Source of the DNA: Pseudomonadales bacterium
GTDB lineage: Bacteria; Pseudomonadota; Gammaproteobacteria; Pseudomonadales; Azotimanducaceae
DNA: 64,000 bases
Direction of reading: 5' to 3'
NCBI GenBank assembly: GCA_017642855.1
Contig: JAEPOO010000005.1
Span: 61,152 to 125,151, forward strand
Part shown: positions 35,952-48,193 of the stretch, piece by piece
Layout of the letters: the number at the start of each line of letters is the position of its first letter
How positions within the stretch are numbered: position 1 is the stretch's first letter
Notes under the pieces: model-generated
The model's input: only the letters and a program-made list of their open reading frames with translations
The model's database searches: none
Told to the model about the DNA's origin: nothing
Position numbers and translations under genes: made by a program

Positions 35952-37034
35952 ATGAAAACCGATTTGTCACACGCAGAAAAACTGGAGCTCTATGAAAACG
36001 GGTACGTCATTATCCGAAACGCGATCTCCAGTGACGCCTTGGATTCAGCCAGAAAACTGATTTTCGAGCATCTACCAGAAGATGAACATCGTCTTTTGGT
36101 ACCCGGAAAACTTGCCACTCACGACAATGTCGTGGGGTTGTTCAATGACAGTTGTCTTTCTGAGATTCTTAGTAATGTGATGGGACCATTCCCGCCTGTT
36201 ATTAGCTGCCAAGTTGCTGTGATTCCGGGAGGTAATCGGCTTGGGGGCAAACCCGGCATTCATGTGGATGGTGGATGGAGCGGGATTATTCCTGACAACG
36301 CTGATGAAATCGATATGGAAACCGGCAGACCCATCGACGGCACAAAATACTTTGGCGAAAACGATGAAATCAGAGGCACAAATGATGGTCTGCTCTGGAT
36401 AGATGAGAACCGATCTTTATCTTATGGCAGCTATACGGCACTGGTCGGCGTCGCCCTTAATGATCAGAAACACCCCGGCAATGGTCAGCTCGGCGTCCTA
36501 AAAGGCATGCACGAGGAAGTCGAACGCTCCTTTAGATCCCAACGAGACGCTGGTGGTGTTATTGGTCCAGAAGGTCCAGGCTGGCCGAGAATAAAGATAG
36601 GAGACGACGGCAAACCGTACTGTAATGGTCTACCCGATGCGATCCGAGAAAAAACGAAAAAGTTAGCAGCTGCAGGCACCCCTACAAAAGAATGGCCCTG
36701 GCCAGAACTGACGCCAATACTGCTCAAAGCAGGCGACGCAGTAATAACCCTGCACAGTTGCCCGCACACTCCTACACCAAACTTTGGTTCGGACCCCAGA
36801 ATGAACATTTATTTTCGTATTCGACGTGCAAGAGAGGGGAACCCAAACGAAGGCACTCGTCGAGTTGCACATGGTGTCAGTGATCACCCCGATCGCGGCT
36901 ACTTCGGGCAGTTTCTAGAGTATCCGGATGGCTACGATCCCTACCAGATTTCAATCGACAAGTTGTGTGATCATTGGAGTGAGTGGGACGGCATGCAAGA
37001 AATCGTGTCAGAAAGAAGAAATCCCGGCTCCTAA
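35952..37034 (+). CDS. Phytanoyl-CoA-dioxygenase-like Fe(II)/2-oxoglutarate oxygenase
   Basis: This 360-residue protein opens with YENGYVIIRNAISSDAL, the usual N-terminus of PhyH-type oxygenases. The iron ligands are H104 and D106 (GIHVDGGW) and a distal histidine at H268 or H272 (TLHSCPHTPTPN). Arginine in DPRMNIYFRI probably binds 2-oxoglutarate. Family members hydroxylate lipids, branched fatty acids and natural products. Its place next to the isoprenoid operon suggests a tailoring step. Its stop lies in the terminator of the convergent rRNA operon. Confidence 0.9.
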   Translation: MKTDLSHAEKLELYENGYVIIRNAISSDALDSARKLIFEHLPEDEHRLLVPGKLATHDNVVGLFNDSCLSEILSNVMGPFPPVISCQVAVIPGGNRLGGKPGIHVDGGWSGIIPDNADEIDMETGRPIDGTKYFGENDEIRGTNDGLLWIDENRSLSYGSYTALVGVALNDQKHPGNGQLGVLKGMHEEVERSFRSQRDAGGVIGPEGPGWPRIKIGDDGKPYCNGLPDAIREKTKKLAAAGTPTKEWPWPELTPILLKAGDAVITLHSCPHTPTPNFGSDPRMNIYFRIRRAREGNPNEGTRRVAHGVSDHPDRGYFGQFLEYPDGYDPYQISIDKLCDHWSEWDGMQEIVSERRNPGS

Positions 37035-37069
37035 AACAAAAAAAGCCCCCCTTTCGGCGAGCTTTCTTT
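37033..37069 (-). terminator. Intrinsic terminator of the rRNA operon
   Basis: On the minus strand a stem of AAAGCTC with GGGGCTTT is followed by a long T-run (A-rich 37033-37044 on plus). It follows 5S directly. The T-rich 37063-37073 on plus could also serve the dioxygenase gene, making it bidirectional. Confidence 0.75.
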
Positions 37070-37077
37070 TGTTTAAA

Positions 37078-37195
37078 TGCCTGACAATGACCTACTCTCA
37101 CATGGGACCTCCCACACTACCATCGGCGCTAAGTAGTTTCACTTCTGAGTTCGGGATGGAATCAGGTGGTACCTACTTGCTAATGTCATCAGGCA
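37078..37195 (-). rRNA. rrf: 5S ribosomal RNA
   Basis: Read on the minus strand it starts TGCCTGATGACATTAG and ends GTCATTGTCAGGCA, so the ends pair as the 5S helix I. The internal CCATCCCGAACTCAG is the conserved 5S loop. Length is about 118 nt. It is the last gene of the operon. Confidence 0.96.
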
Positions 37196-37518
37196 AACTG
37201 ATGTGGCATCGCCGTCCTCGGCTTCTTAAAGGATCCCCTCCCTCAAGGCTGTAACGGCGTGCCTTCGGTTCATCCGCGCTTCCCGCTTGGATGACCTACA
37301 AACTCTTTACCCAGATCTCTACACTACGGTCGAGATAAGGATGTGTATTAGTGATAAAGCAGACATCGTTTTTGATACTGATACGACGCTTGTATTTCGC
37401 TATCCACAGCTCAGGGCTGCTTATCGCTCATACAATCTTAATATCTATCCGACTATTTCAAGGTCTTTATCCTATATAGCCTGGTCGAGTCTCTTGCGAG
37501 AATCGCTCAAGTTATATG
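37196..37518 (-). other. 23S-5S spacer without recognisable gene
   Basis: A spacer of about 320 bp, longer than is common between 23S and 5S. I see no tRNA. The 23S-proximal end (37508-37525) is one arm of the 23S processing stem. Confidence 0.6.

Positions 37519-37525
<7 letters not shown>
37508..37525 (-). repeat. 23S processing stem, 3' arm
   Basis: Pairs with 40401-40418 across 23S over 18 bases with a single G-U. This would form the RNase III substrate that releases pre-23S. Confidence 0.7.
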
Positions 37526-40400
<2,875 letters not shown>

Positions 40401-40408
<8 letters not shown>

Positions 40409-40418
40409 ATATAACTTG
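40401..40418 (-). repeat. 23S processing stem, 5' arm
   Basis: CAAGTTATATGGTCAAGC on the minus strand is complementary to the 3' arm at 37508-37525. Confidence 0.7.
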
Positions 40419-40750
40419 AACGATCTGAAAAGCGGAGTGCGATTCAGAACTACAACAGACCTACCTTTTGTGAAGCTGATTCTTGCGAACCAAGGTCTTG
40501 TTCGAAGCTATAGGTTTATCTACCGGATAATTACGCTTGAAATATACGAACTCTTGAACAGATTTCTCTGTTCTTGAATTTTAAAAACAAATGAATGAAG
40601 TCCATCTTGGAAAGACTCCTGGTCGTTGCGTTTGAGGTAACGACACAGGAAAAAAGATGTCCTTCTTGCATTTGCGGATGTCAAATTTTGTGTCACCTAA
40701 AGTTTGATATTCAAACTTTAAGATCTACAGACTTTATCACTTATACACAT

Positions 40751-40762
40751 TATTAAAGAGCT
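40751..40762 (-). promoter_or_regulatory. boxA-like antitermination site in spacer
   Basis: Minus strand AGCTCTTTAATA resembles the rrn boxA TGCTCTTTAACA and lies between 16S and 23S, the usual place for a second boxA. Confidence 0.5.
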
Positions 40763-40798
40763 AACCCCGGGGCTACCGGAGCCTGTGCCAGACAGCAC

Positions 40799-40861
40799 AA
40801 GTCAGAAGACTACGAGAACCGCTTGAGTACAACTCGATCTCAATCTCAAGTCTTCTGACTT
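40799..40861 (-). repeat. 13-bp perfect inverted repeat in the 16S-23S spacer
   Basis: AAGTCAGAAGACT and AGTCTTCTGACTT enclose a 37-nt loop that itself can pair CTTGAG with CTCAAG. It lies downstream of 16S in transcription, so a role in processing is possible. Confidence 0.55.
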
Positions 40862-40956
40862 CTGATATCTATACATTGACCGTTCTTTTGAAAACAAAAG
40901 AAGTTGGTCTGGAATCAAACAATAGGTTGTGAGTGCTTGCCGATAATGCAAAAGGT

Positions 40957-42514
<1,558 letters not shown>

Positions 42515-42873
42515 AAGAGTATTTTTCCAATCTCCCTCGTTACACCCTTTTGGGGCTCCCTCAGGACATCAGTAGTGGTTTTAAGCCACCAATCTTTTCA
42601 ACGCTTCATCATCTTTACCAGCCTGATGAGGCGAGGCTCAGCAAAACTAAAATTACCTTTAAAAGTAAGTAATGCTCGTCACATGCGTGTGCAATGTGAC
42701 TTCGCAACTCAATAAATTGTCAGCTTCCGGTCGGTGAACCTTCCGCTGAGATCATATTCTTTGTCTTTAAGGACGTGTCCCGAAAGACTTGGTTTATGAC
42801 CTAGGTAACTTGTTGCTGAATATTTGTCGCATTCAACCAACAAGCACCCACACCTATTGTTTGTTTCCAACCA

Positions 42874-42885
42874 TGTTAAAGAACG
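42874..42885 (-). promoter_or_regulatory. boxA-like antitermination site in rrn leader
   Basis: CGTTCTTTAACA on the minus strand agrees with E. coli rrn boxA TGCTCTTTAACA except at three of the first bases. It would recruit NusB/S10. Confidence 0.55.
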
Positions 42886-43075
42886 ATTTCGGGCTTACTT
42901 TATCCACAGGTTTTCCACATGTCTGCAGAACTTTCTGCGCAAAAAACCCCACGTTGACTCACTATTCAACGGGCGATTTCATCAATTGGTAAATCCGAAT
43001 GGCTGCCCGATTCCGGTACAGCCTCTGAATTACGGCCGGTAATTCAGACCTCAATCTCATCGATTGAGGACGCGC

Positions 43076-43103
43076 ATTATACGCCTTAGAGCCCCCAATA
43101 CAA
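43076..43103 (-). promoter_or_regulatory. rrn promoter P2
   Basis: On the minus strand TTGTAT (43098-43103) and TATAAT (43076-43081) are 16 bp apart. A GCGCG discriminator follows, the mark of stringently controlled stable-RNA promoters. Confidence 0.65.
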
Positions 43104-43187
43104 CCACCTTTCAGTGATTTTTTCGTAAATAATTTTACGGCTCCGGAGGCCCCGGTTCTCTACGTCGCTATGACATGAGAGGCGCGC

Positions 43188-43215
43188 ATTCTAACAGGGT
43201 TTTTCGCCCTGTCTA
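43188..43215 (-). promoter_or_regulatory. rrn promoter P1
   Basis: TAGACA (43210-43215) and TAGAAT (43188-43193) are 16 bp apart with a GCGCGCC discriminator. The spacer contains CAGGG/CCCTG, a hairpin that could also end msrQ transcripts. Confidence 0.6.
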
Positions 43216-43243
43216 GGGCTTAATCATCAAAACGTGAAGATAT

Positions 43244-43855
43244 TTACGACGCGGGTTTGAGAGCCTGCCGGAACAAACCAAACTTCGGCTCAAAAACCCT
43301 TAAAAACAAGAGCAAAACGACGATGGCGCCGTAAGCGACCGCGTCCGCATAACTGGATTTTGCGAGCCACGCGACATGGGTCACAGCGAGGATTCCAATA
43401 CCATAGATGGCGCGGTGCAACAAAACCCAGTTCTTTCGGAGTTTTCGCATCATCCGATTGGTGGACGTTATCACCAGAGGCACCAGCAGAAGATAAGCCG
43501 CGAACCCCACCGTGATGTAAGGCCGTTTCTGAATATCTGCCGTCAGGTTGGCGAAGTCCAGCTCCAACAGGAACACCACATAAGCTAACAGGTGTGTCGA
43601 GGCATAGAAAAACGCAAAGAGGCCAAGCATTCGCCTGATCTTTTGCAGGCTATTCCAACCCGTTAGCTGCCTGAGCGGCGTAATCAGCAAGGTAATCAGC
43701 AGAAAACGAATCGCCCACTCACCCTGGTGCAACAAAATCTCTTTGCCCGGATCTGCACTCAGACTGTTCGGCGCACCTGTTTGTAACAGGTAAACCTGCC
43801 ATAAGACATACGCAAACGGGACTAAGCTAACAAGGAAAGTAAGGGGCTTCAACAT
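43244..43855 (-). CDS. msrQ: MsrPQ haem-binding membrane subunit
   Basis: MsrQ is a b-type haem protein of the inner membrane that passes electrons to periplasmic MsrP. The 203 residues contain about six hydrophobic segments with histidines suited to haem ligation (FYASTHLLAYVVF, WVLLHRAIYGIGI, AVTHVAW). It overlaps the end of msrP by one base, so the pair is coupled. rrn promoter P1 lies only about 30 bp past its stop. Confidence 0.93.
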   Translation of the reverse strand: MLKPLTFLVSLVPFAYVLWQVYLLQTGAPNSLSADPGKEILLHQGEWAIRFLLITLLITPLRQLTGWNSLQKIRRMLGLFAFFYASTHLLAYVVFLLELDFANLTADIQKRPYITVGFAAYLLLVPLVITSTNRMMRKLRKNWVLLHRAIYGIGILAVTHVAWLAKSSYADAVAYGAIVVLLLFLRVFEPKFGLFRQALKPAS

Positions 43856-44868
43856 CAGTAGTTCTTGCGCAAATCCATATCCTGATAAAGATGCGCAACC
43901 TGTGGCGCGTAACCATTGAACATTAACGTTTCGATTCTATTCGGCGAGAAAAGGGAGCTGGGCAACCTTCGTTCAGATGCCTGACTCCAGCGTGGATGAT
44001 CCACCTCCGGATTCACGTTGGAGTAGAAGCCGTATTCTCGCGGGTTGCTTCGCTCCCAGGTGATTCGCGGGCGCCGCTTTGTGAATTCAATCTTCACGAT
44101 CGACTTAATGCTTTTGAAACCGTATTTCCAGGGCACAACCAAACGGATAGGCGCGCCGTTCTGGTTGGGCATCGCTTTGCCATAAACACCTACCGCAAGG
44201 AATGCGAGTTCGTTCATGGCTTCATCCATACGAAGCCCTTCGACATAAGGGTAATCAATCGCTGCAAATCGTGCACGCTGCCCAGGCATTTGGTCAGGAT
44301 CATAGAGTGTTTCAAAACGAACATACTTCGCATCTGACGTTGGCTTGAATCTCTTGATCAGATCCGCCAGCGAAAAACCGACCCAGGGCACAACCATCGA
44401 CCAAGCCTCGACACACCGGAAACGGTAAACCCGCTCTTCCAGATCGTGCGGTTTTAGAATGTCTTCCAAAGTGAACTTACCGGTGACCTCAGCTTCACCC
44501 GCAATTTCAACACTCCAAGGATCAGTGATTAGGCTTCCTGCATGTTCTGCCGGATCTGTTTTGCCCGTACCGAACTCATAAAAGTTGTTATAGCCAATCA
44601 CATACTCTAGTGGCGTGGCGTCTTCACCTGTCGAGAATTCACCCGGTTTTAACAGCCTGAGCTTTTCTTCCAGCCAGTCAGGACCAGTGAAAGGCGCACC
44701 GGAGGTGTAGAGCTGTCTATCGCTGACGTTCGCGAGACTGACACCGGTGGCGAGAGAAGCAGCACCTAACCCCATCGCTGTCAGAATCTGACGACGATTC
44801 ATAAAGGTGCTTTCTGAGGTGATTTCGGAGGGCTTAATAGCGCCCGGTTCCAAGCGTTTGATCAACAT
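43855..44868 (-). CDS. msrP: MsrP periplasmic methionine-sulfoxide reductase (molybdoenzyme)
   Basis: MsrP repairs oxidised methionine in periplasmic proteins using a molybdopterin cofactor. The 337-residue product has a twin-arginine signal peptide (MNRRQILTAMGLGAASLATGVSLA) preceded by a polar extension. The Mo-ligating cysteine lies in VYRFRCVEAWSMVVPWVG, followed by NGAPIRLVVPWKYGFKSIKSI. Start at 44868 gives 22 residues before MNRRQ, a common arrangement. It is transcribed with msrQ. Confidence 0.95.
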   Translation of the reverse strand: MLIKRLEPGAIKPSEITSESTFMNRRQILTAMGLGAASLATGVSLANVSDRQLYTSGAPFTGPDWLEEKLRLLKPGEFSTGEDATPLEYVIGYNNFYEFGTGKTDPAEHAGSLITDPWSVEIAGEAEVTGKFTLEDILKPHDLEERVYRFRCVEAWSMVVPWVGFSLADLIKRFKPTSDAKYVRFETLYDPDQMPGQRARFAAIDYPYVEGLRMDEAMNELAFLAVGVYGKAMPNQNGAPIRLVVPWKYGFKSIKSIVKIEFTKRRPRITWERSNPREYGFYSNVNPEVDHPRWSQASERRLPSSLFSPNRIETLMFNGYAPQVAHLYQDMDLRKNY

Positions 44869-44926
44869 ATCTCACTCCGCGTTTTGATCCTCTGTATACG
44901 ATTAAGACCGGTTCGCGGATGGGATG

Positions 44927-45694
44927 TTACACGGGGTCTTCCGATTTTCGCGCAAAACGCAGCGCAGCCTGAATAGGACCTGAACTGCCATAGGCAAGAC
45001 CGACGCAAAACAGCATGCCGGGCGGATACACGGCAACAACAATGAAGAGGAGCACAGCGCCGATCATATAAGGATATGGCACTCTTCCCTTGATGTTCTT
45101 GGGGCTGTAGTACTGCACATTGCTGACCATAAGCAGCGCTACGACCGTCGCAAATATGCCTACCAGTACAGATATCTGCAGGCTTTCCATGGGTGGAAGG
45201 TTATCTACCCAGGTCCAAACCATGGTCGACATGGTGCCAGCCGCGGCAGGGCTCGCCAGGCCATAAAACACTTTGGTATCCGGTGAGGTATTAAATCGTG
45301 CAAGACGAAGCGCCGCACAGCACATATAAAGGAAGGCAATGATCCAGCCGATTTGACCCAGATCTCTGAGCGCCCAGCTGAACAGCAGAACCGCAGGGGC
45401 AACACCAAACGCGACCAGATCAGACATGCTGTCGTACTGCACGCCAAACTCACTGGTTGTGTTGGTCAGGCGCGCGATTCTTCCGTCCAACGCATCCAGG
45501 AAACCGGCGATAACAATCGCGATACACGCTGCCTCAAACGCACCGGTCATTGCTGCGATGATGGCGTAGAAACCGGCAAAAAGCGCGCCCGTCGTAACGA
45601 GGTTGGGCAACAGATACACGCCTTTCTTCAGGCCACGACGCTCCGGTAGTTGAGTCACTGTGGATTCGGGCGCTGCAGGGTCCTGCTCTGACAT
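44927..45694 (-). CDS. pssA: CDP-diacylglycerol-serine O-phosphatidyltransferase
   Basis: PssA makes phosphatidylserine, the precursor of phosphatidylethanolamine. The CDP-alcohol phosphotransferase motif DGRIARLTNTTSEFGVQYD (then SMSD) fits D-G-x2-A-R-x8-G-x3-D-x3-D. The 255 residues hold multiple membrane helices and a short polar N-terminus. It is the type II integral-membrane enzyme, not the peripheral E. coli type. In Pseudomonas it neighbours ilvC, but here ilvH is next. Confidence 0.92.
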   Translation of the reverse strand: MSEQDPAAPESTVTQLPERRGLKKGVYLLPNLVTTGALFAGFYAIIAAMTGAFEAACIAIVIAGFLDALDGRIARLTNTTSEFGVQYDSMSDLVAFGVAPAVLLFSWALRDLGQIGWIIAFLYMCCAALRLARFNTSPDTKVFYGLASPAAAGTMSTMVWTWVDNLPPMESLQISVLVGIFATVVALLMVSNVQYYSPKNIKGRVPYPYMIGAVLLFIVVAVYPPGMLFCVGLAYGSSGPIQAALRFARKSEDPV

Positions 45695-45746
45695 TATTGC
45701 TCCTTGATTGCTCCTTGCTTATTCGAGCCGTGCTTTCGCGACATCA

Positions 45747-45774
45747 GATCTGTGACCTAAAGGTATCACAGATC
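45747..45774. repeat. 9-bp perfect inverted repeat between pssA and ilvH
   Basis: GATCTGTGA (45747-45755) and TCACAGATC (45766-45774) flank a 10-nt loop. No T-run follows. It contains TGTGA-N10-TCACA, so spacing is wrong for a CRP site. Role unknown. Confidence 0.5.
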
Positions 45775-45793
45775 TCCGATGTCACTGCCGCAT

Positions 45794-45815
45794 CATCTTA
45801 AGCCTGCTTAAGATG
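45794..45815. repeat. 9-bp perfect inverted repeat at the end of ilvH
   Basis: CATCTTAAG and CTTAAGATG with a 4-nt loop overlap the ilvH stop codon. A stable hairpin is likely in mRNA, but no T-run follows, so it may stabilise the transcript end rather than terminate. Confidence 0.5.
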
Positions 45816-46299
45816 AAAGAACCTTATCACCTCTGGAGATCCCGGAAACACCGGATCGGACCACTTCCATCACACTGGCTTCAGGAATGGCGCGCAGAAA
45901 TGCGTCCAGCTTATCGGTGGTTCCCGTCAACTGAATGGTGTAAGCGTTCTGCGTTACATCAATGATCTGGCCACGGAAGATATCCGACGTTCGCTTCACC
46001 TCTGCCCGCTGTGCGCCGGTGGCTTTAAGCTTAATCAACATCATTTCGCGCTCGATGTGCTCACCTTCAGTCAAGTCAACCAGCTTCACCACTTCAATCA
46101 GCTTATTCAGCTGCTTGGTTATCTGCTCTACTTCATGATCGCCCGCAGGTGTCGTAAGCGTCAGACGCGACAGCGTTTCATCTTCTGTCGGCGCCACCGT
46201 GAGTGTTTCAATGTTGTAGCCACGCTGAGCAAACAAACCGATAACTCTGGATAGAGCACCCGCCTCGTTCTCCATGAGTACGGAAATAATTCGGCGCAT
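45808..46299 (-). CDS. ilvH: Acetolactate synthase small (regulatory) subunit
   Basis: IlvH activates and gives valine feedback to acetolactate synthase. I chose the ATG at 46299 because MRRIISVLMENEAGALSRVIG is the standard start, giving 163 residues; the upstream frame adds nine unlikely residues. Two domains are present: an N-terminal ACT domain (about 4-80) and a C-terminal domain (IFRGQIIDVTQNAYTIQLTG). The ATG overlaps the ilvI stop by one base (TGATG), so translation is coupled. Confidence 0.95.
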   Translation of the reverse strand: MRRIISVLMENEAGALSRVIGLFAQRGYNIETLTVAPTEDETLSRLTLTTPAGDHEVEQITKQLNKLIEVVKLVDLTEGEHIEREMMLIKLKATGAQRAEVKRTSDIFRGQIIDVTQNAYTIQLTGTTDKLDAFLRAIPEASVMEVVRSGVSGISRGDKVLSS

Positions 46300-48038
46300 C
46301 ACGTCCGTACTCCTTTCTTGAGCCACATATCGCGCATGGAACCGTTCGGTGCTACCAGCATGGGATACACGTGTTCTTTTGGATCAACGAGGATATCGAC
46401 GAACACCAGGCGATTCTTGAGGGACATGGCTTCTTTTAAGGTGTCATCCAACTCGCTGAGCTTCTCAACGCGGAATCCAACATGACCATAGGACTCAACC
46501 AAAGCGATGAAGTCCGGCAGCGAATCCATATAACTGTGAGAGTGGCGGCCTTCGTACTGCATATCCTGCCACTGTTTCACCATACCCAGAGACTGGTTAT
46601 TGAGGTTGATGATCTTCACCGGCAGACCGTATTGAGAACAGGTGGAGAGCTCCTGAATGTTCATCTGGATGCTGCCTTCACCGGTAATACAGACAACCTG
46701 CTCATCCGGAAACGCCATCTGAACACCCATGGCCGCAGGCAAACCGAAGCCCATGGTTCCGAGGCCTCCGGAATTAATCCACTTTCGAGGCTCATCAAAC
46801 GGGTAATAAAGTGCCGCAAACATCTGGTGCTGACCTACATCAGAGGTGACATAAGCTTTACCGTCCGTCGCTTTAAAAACCGCCTGCACGCCTTCTTGCG
46901 GTTTAATGGTCTCGTCAGAAACACCCTCGCGATCAACCTTCAAGCATTCCTGTCGACGCCAACCTTCGATCTGCTCCCACCATTCCTTGAGCATCTGCTT
47001 CTGCTTGTCGCTGCGCTTCGCAACTTCCGGCTCAAGCAATTTAGTCATTTCATCAAGGACAACATCGACTGGACCAACAATCGGAACATCCGCACTCACG
47101 ATCTTTGAAACCGACGCTGGGTCGATGTCCACGTGAACAATCTTGGCGTAAGGGCAGAACTTCGAAACCGTATTGGTAATCCGATCGTCGAACCGCGCGC
47201 CAATTGCTAAAAGCAGGTCACAGTGATGCATGGCATTATTGGCTTCAAAGGTGCCATGCATACCCAGCATGCCGAGGAACTGTGGGTCTGTACCTGGATA
47301 GGCACCAAGACCCATCAACGTATTCGTGATCGGAAAGCCCAACAGTTTTGTCATTTCCGTTAGTTGCTCAGAGGCATTGCCCTGAATAACACCACCCCCG
47401 GTATAGATCATCGGGCGCTCGGCTTCTGACAAAAGCTTGATGGCTTTTTTTATCTGACCGGTGTGTCCTCTCGTCGCCGGACTGTAGGAACGCAGTGAAA
47501 CCTTCTCCGGATAGTCATAATCAAAGAAGTCGGTGGGGTTCGTAATGTCCTTCGGGATATCCACAACGACAGGTCCGGGTCGACCAGACGTTGCAATGTA
47601 AAACGCCTTTTTGATGGTTTCCGGAATGTCTTCGGCGCGTTTTACCAGGTAGCTATGCTTCACAACGGGCCGGGAAATACCCACCATGTCGGTTTCCTGG
47701 AATGAATCTGTACCGATCAAATGGCTTTGAACCTGTCCTGAAATCACCACCATGGGAATGGAATCCATGTAGGCAGTTGCAATACCCGTAATTGCGTTGG
47801 TCGCCCCCGGTCCACTTGTCACAAACACGACGCCGGGCCGTCCAGTCGCCCGAGCGTAGCCATCCGCCATGTGGGTTGCCGCTTGCTCGTGGCGCACAAG
47901 TACATGCTGAATCTGATTCTGCTTAAATAAAGCATCATAGATGTGCAGCACCGCGCCGCCAGGATAGCCAAAGATGACATCAACACCCTCGTCCTGCAGC
48001 GCACGGATCAGCATGTCGCCGCCCGATAACTTTTCCAC
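46299..48038 (-). CDS. ilvI: Acetolactate synthase large (catalytic) subunit
   Basis: IlvI condenses pyruvate to acetolactate, the first step of valine, leucine and isoleucine synthesis, using TPP, Mg and FAD. I chose GTG at 48036-48038, preceded by AGGGG, because VEKLSGGDMLIRAL is the conserved start. It gives 579 residues. The TPP-activating glutamate lies in LVRHEQAATHMADGYARATG, and the TPP motif is GEGSIQMNIQELSTCSQYG with NLNN. The operon ilvI-ilvH lacks ilvC downstream. Confidence 0.96.
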   Translation of the reverse strand: MEKLSGGDMLIRALQDEGVDVIFGYPGGAVLHIYDALFKQNQIQHVLVRHEQAATHMADGYARATGRPGVVFVTSGPGATNAITGIATAYMDSIPMVVISGQVQSHLIGTDSFQETDMVGISRPVVKHSYLVKRAEDIPETIKKAFYIATSGRPGPVVVDIPKDITNPTDFFDYDYPEKVSLRSYSPATRGHTGQIKKAIKLLSEAERPMIYTGGGVIQGNASEQLTEMTKLLGFPITNTLMGLGAYPGTDPQFLGMLGMHGTFEANNAMHHCDLLLAIGARFDDRITNTVSKFCPYAKIVHVDIDPASVSKIVSADVPIVGPVDVVLDEMTKLLEPEVAKRSDKQKQMLKEWWEQIEGWRRQECLKVDREGVSDETIKPQEGVQAVFKATDGKAYVTSDVGQHQMFAALYYPFDEPRKWINSGGLGTMGFGLPAAMGVQMAFPDEQVVCITGEGSIQMNIQELSTCSQYGLPVKIINLNNQSLGMVKQWQDMQYEGRHSHSYMDSLPDFIALVESYGHVGFRVEKLSELDDTLKEAMSLKNRLVFVDILVDPKEHVYPMLVAPNGSMRDMWLKKGVRT

Positions 48039-48093
48039 GATATTCCCCTGATTTAATGACAAAACTTCAAAATGTCCCCTCGCGGGGGCCGGC

Positions 48094-48121
48094 ATTCTAA
48101 CCCACGCCTGCGCTGGCGCAA
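48094..48121 (-). promoter_or_regulatory. Possible promoter of ilvIH
   Basis: TTGCGC (48116-48121) and TAGAAT (48094-48099) on the minus strand are 16 bp apart. The -35 overlaps the inverted repeat GCGCTGG/CCAGCGC (48110-48129), which could be an operator. Confidence 0.4.
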
Positions 48122-48193
48122 ACCAGCGCCAACCCCGTCTATGGGAAAACTCGGCATCTTACAGTAAAATTGCCAAATTATTGTTTTTCTGTG

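Larger units (their letters stand above)
40409..40956 (-). other. 16S-23S spacer without visible tRNA genes
   Basis: The usual tRNA-Ile and tRNA-Ala sequences, or any other tRNA with a TTCGA arm and CCA end, are not seen. The spacer instead holds several perfect hairpins: 40699-40707 with 40711-40719, 40799-40811 with 40849-40861 (13 bp), and 40883-40890 with 40895-40902. A boxA-like AGCTCTTTAATA lies at 40751-40762 on the minus strand. Confidence 0.7.
42515..43243 (-). other. rRNA operon leader and promoter region
   Basis: About 730 bp between 16S and msrQ with no protein gene. It contains two promoters, a boxA-like site at 42874-42885 and short hairpins such as ACTACTGATG/CCTGAGG near 42560-42590. 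The leader from the proximal promoter to 16S is about 560 nt, which is long. Confidence 0.7.

Noticed and set aside
19793..37034. Integrated mobile element or phage
   Set aside because: No integrase, transposase, att repeats or tRNA target is visible, so only an accessory island of unknown origin is claimed.
40409..40956. tRNA genes in the 16S-23S spacer
   Set aside because: No cloverleaf, T-arm or anticodon arm of tRNA-Ile or tRNA-Ala could be found on the minus strand.
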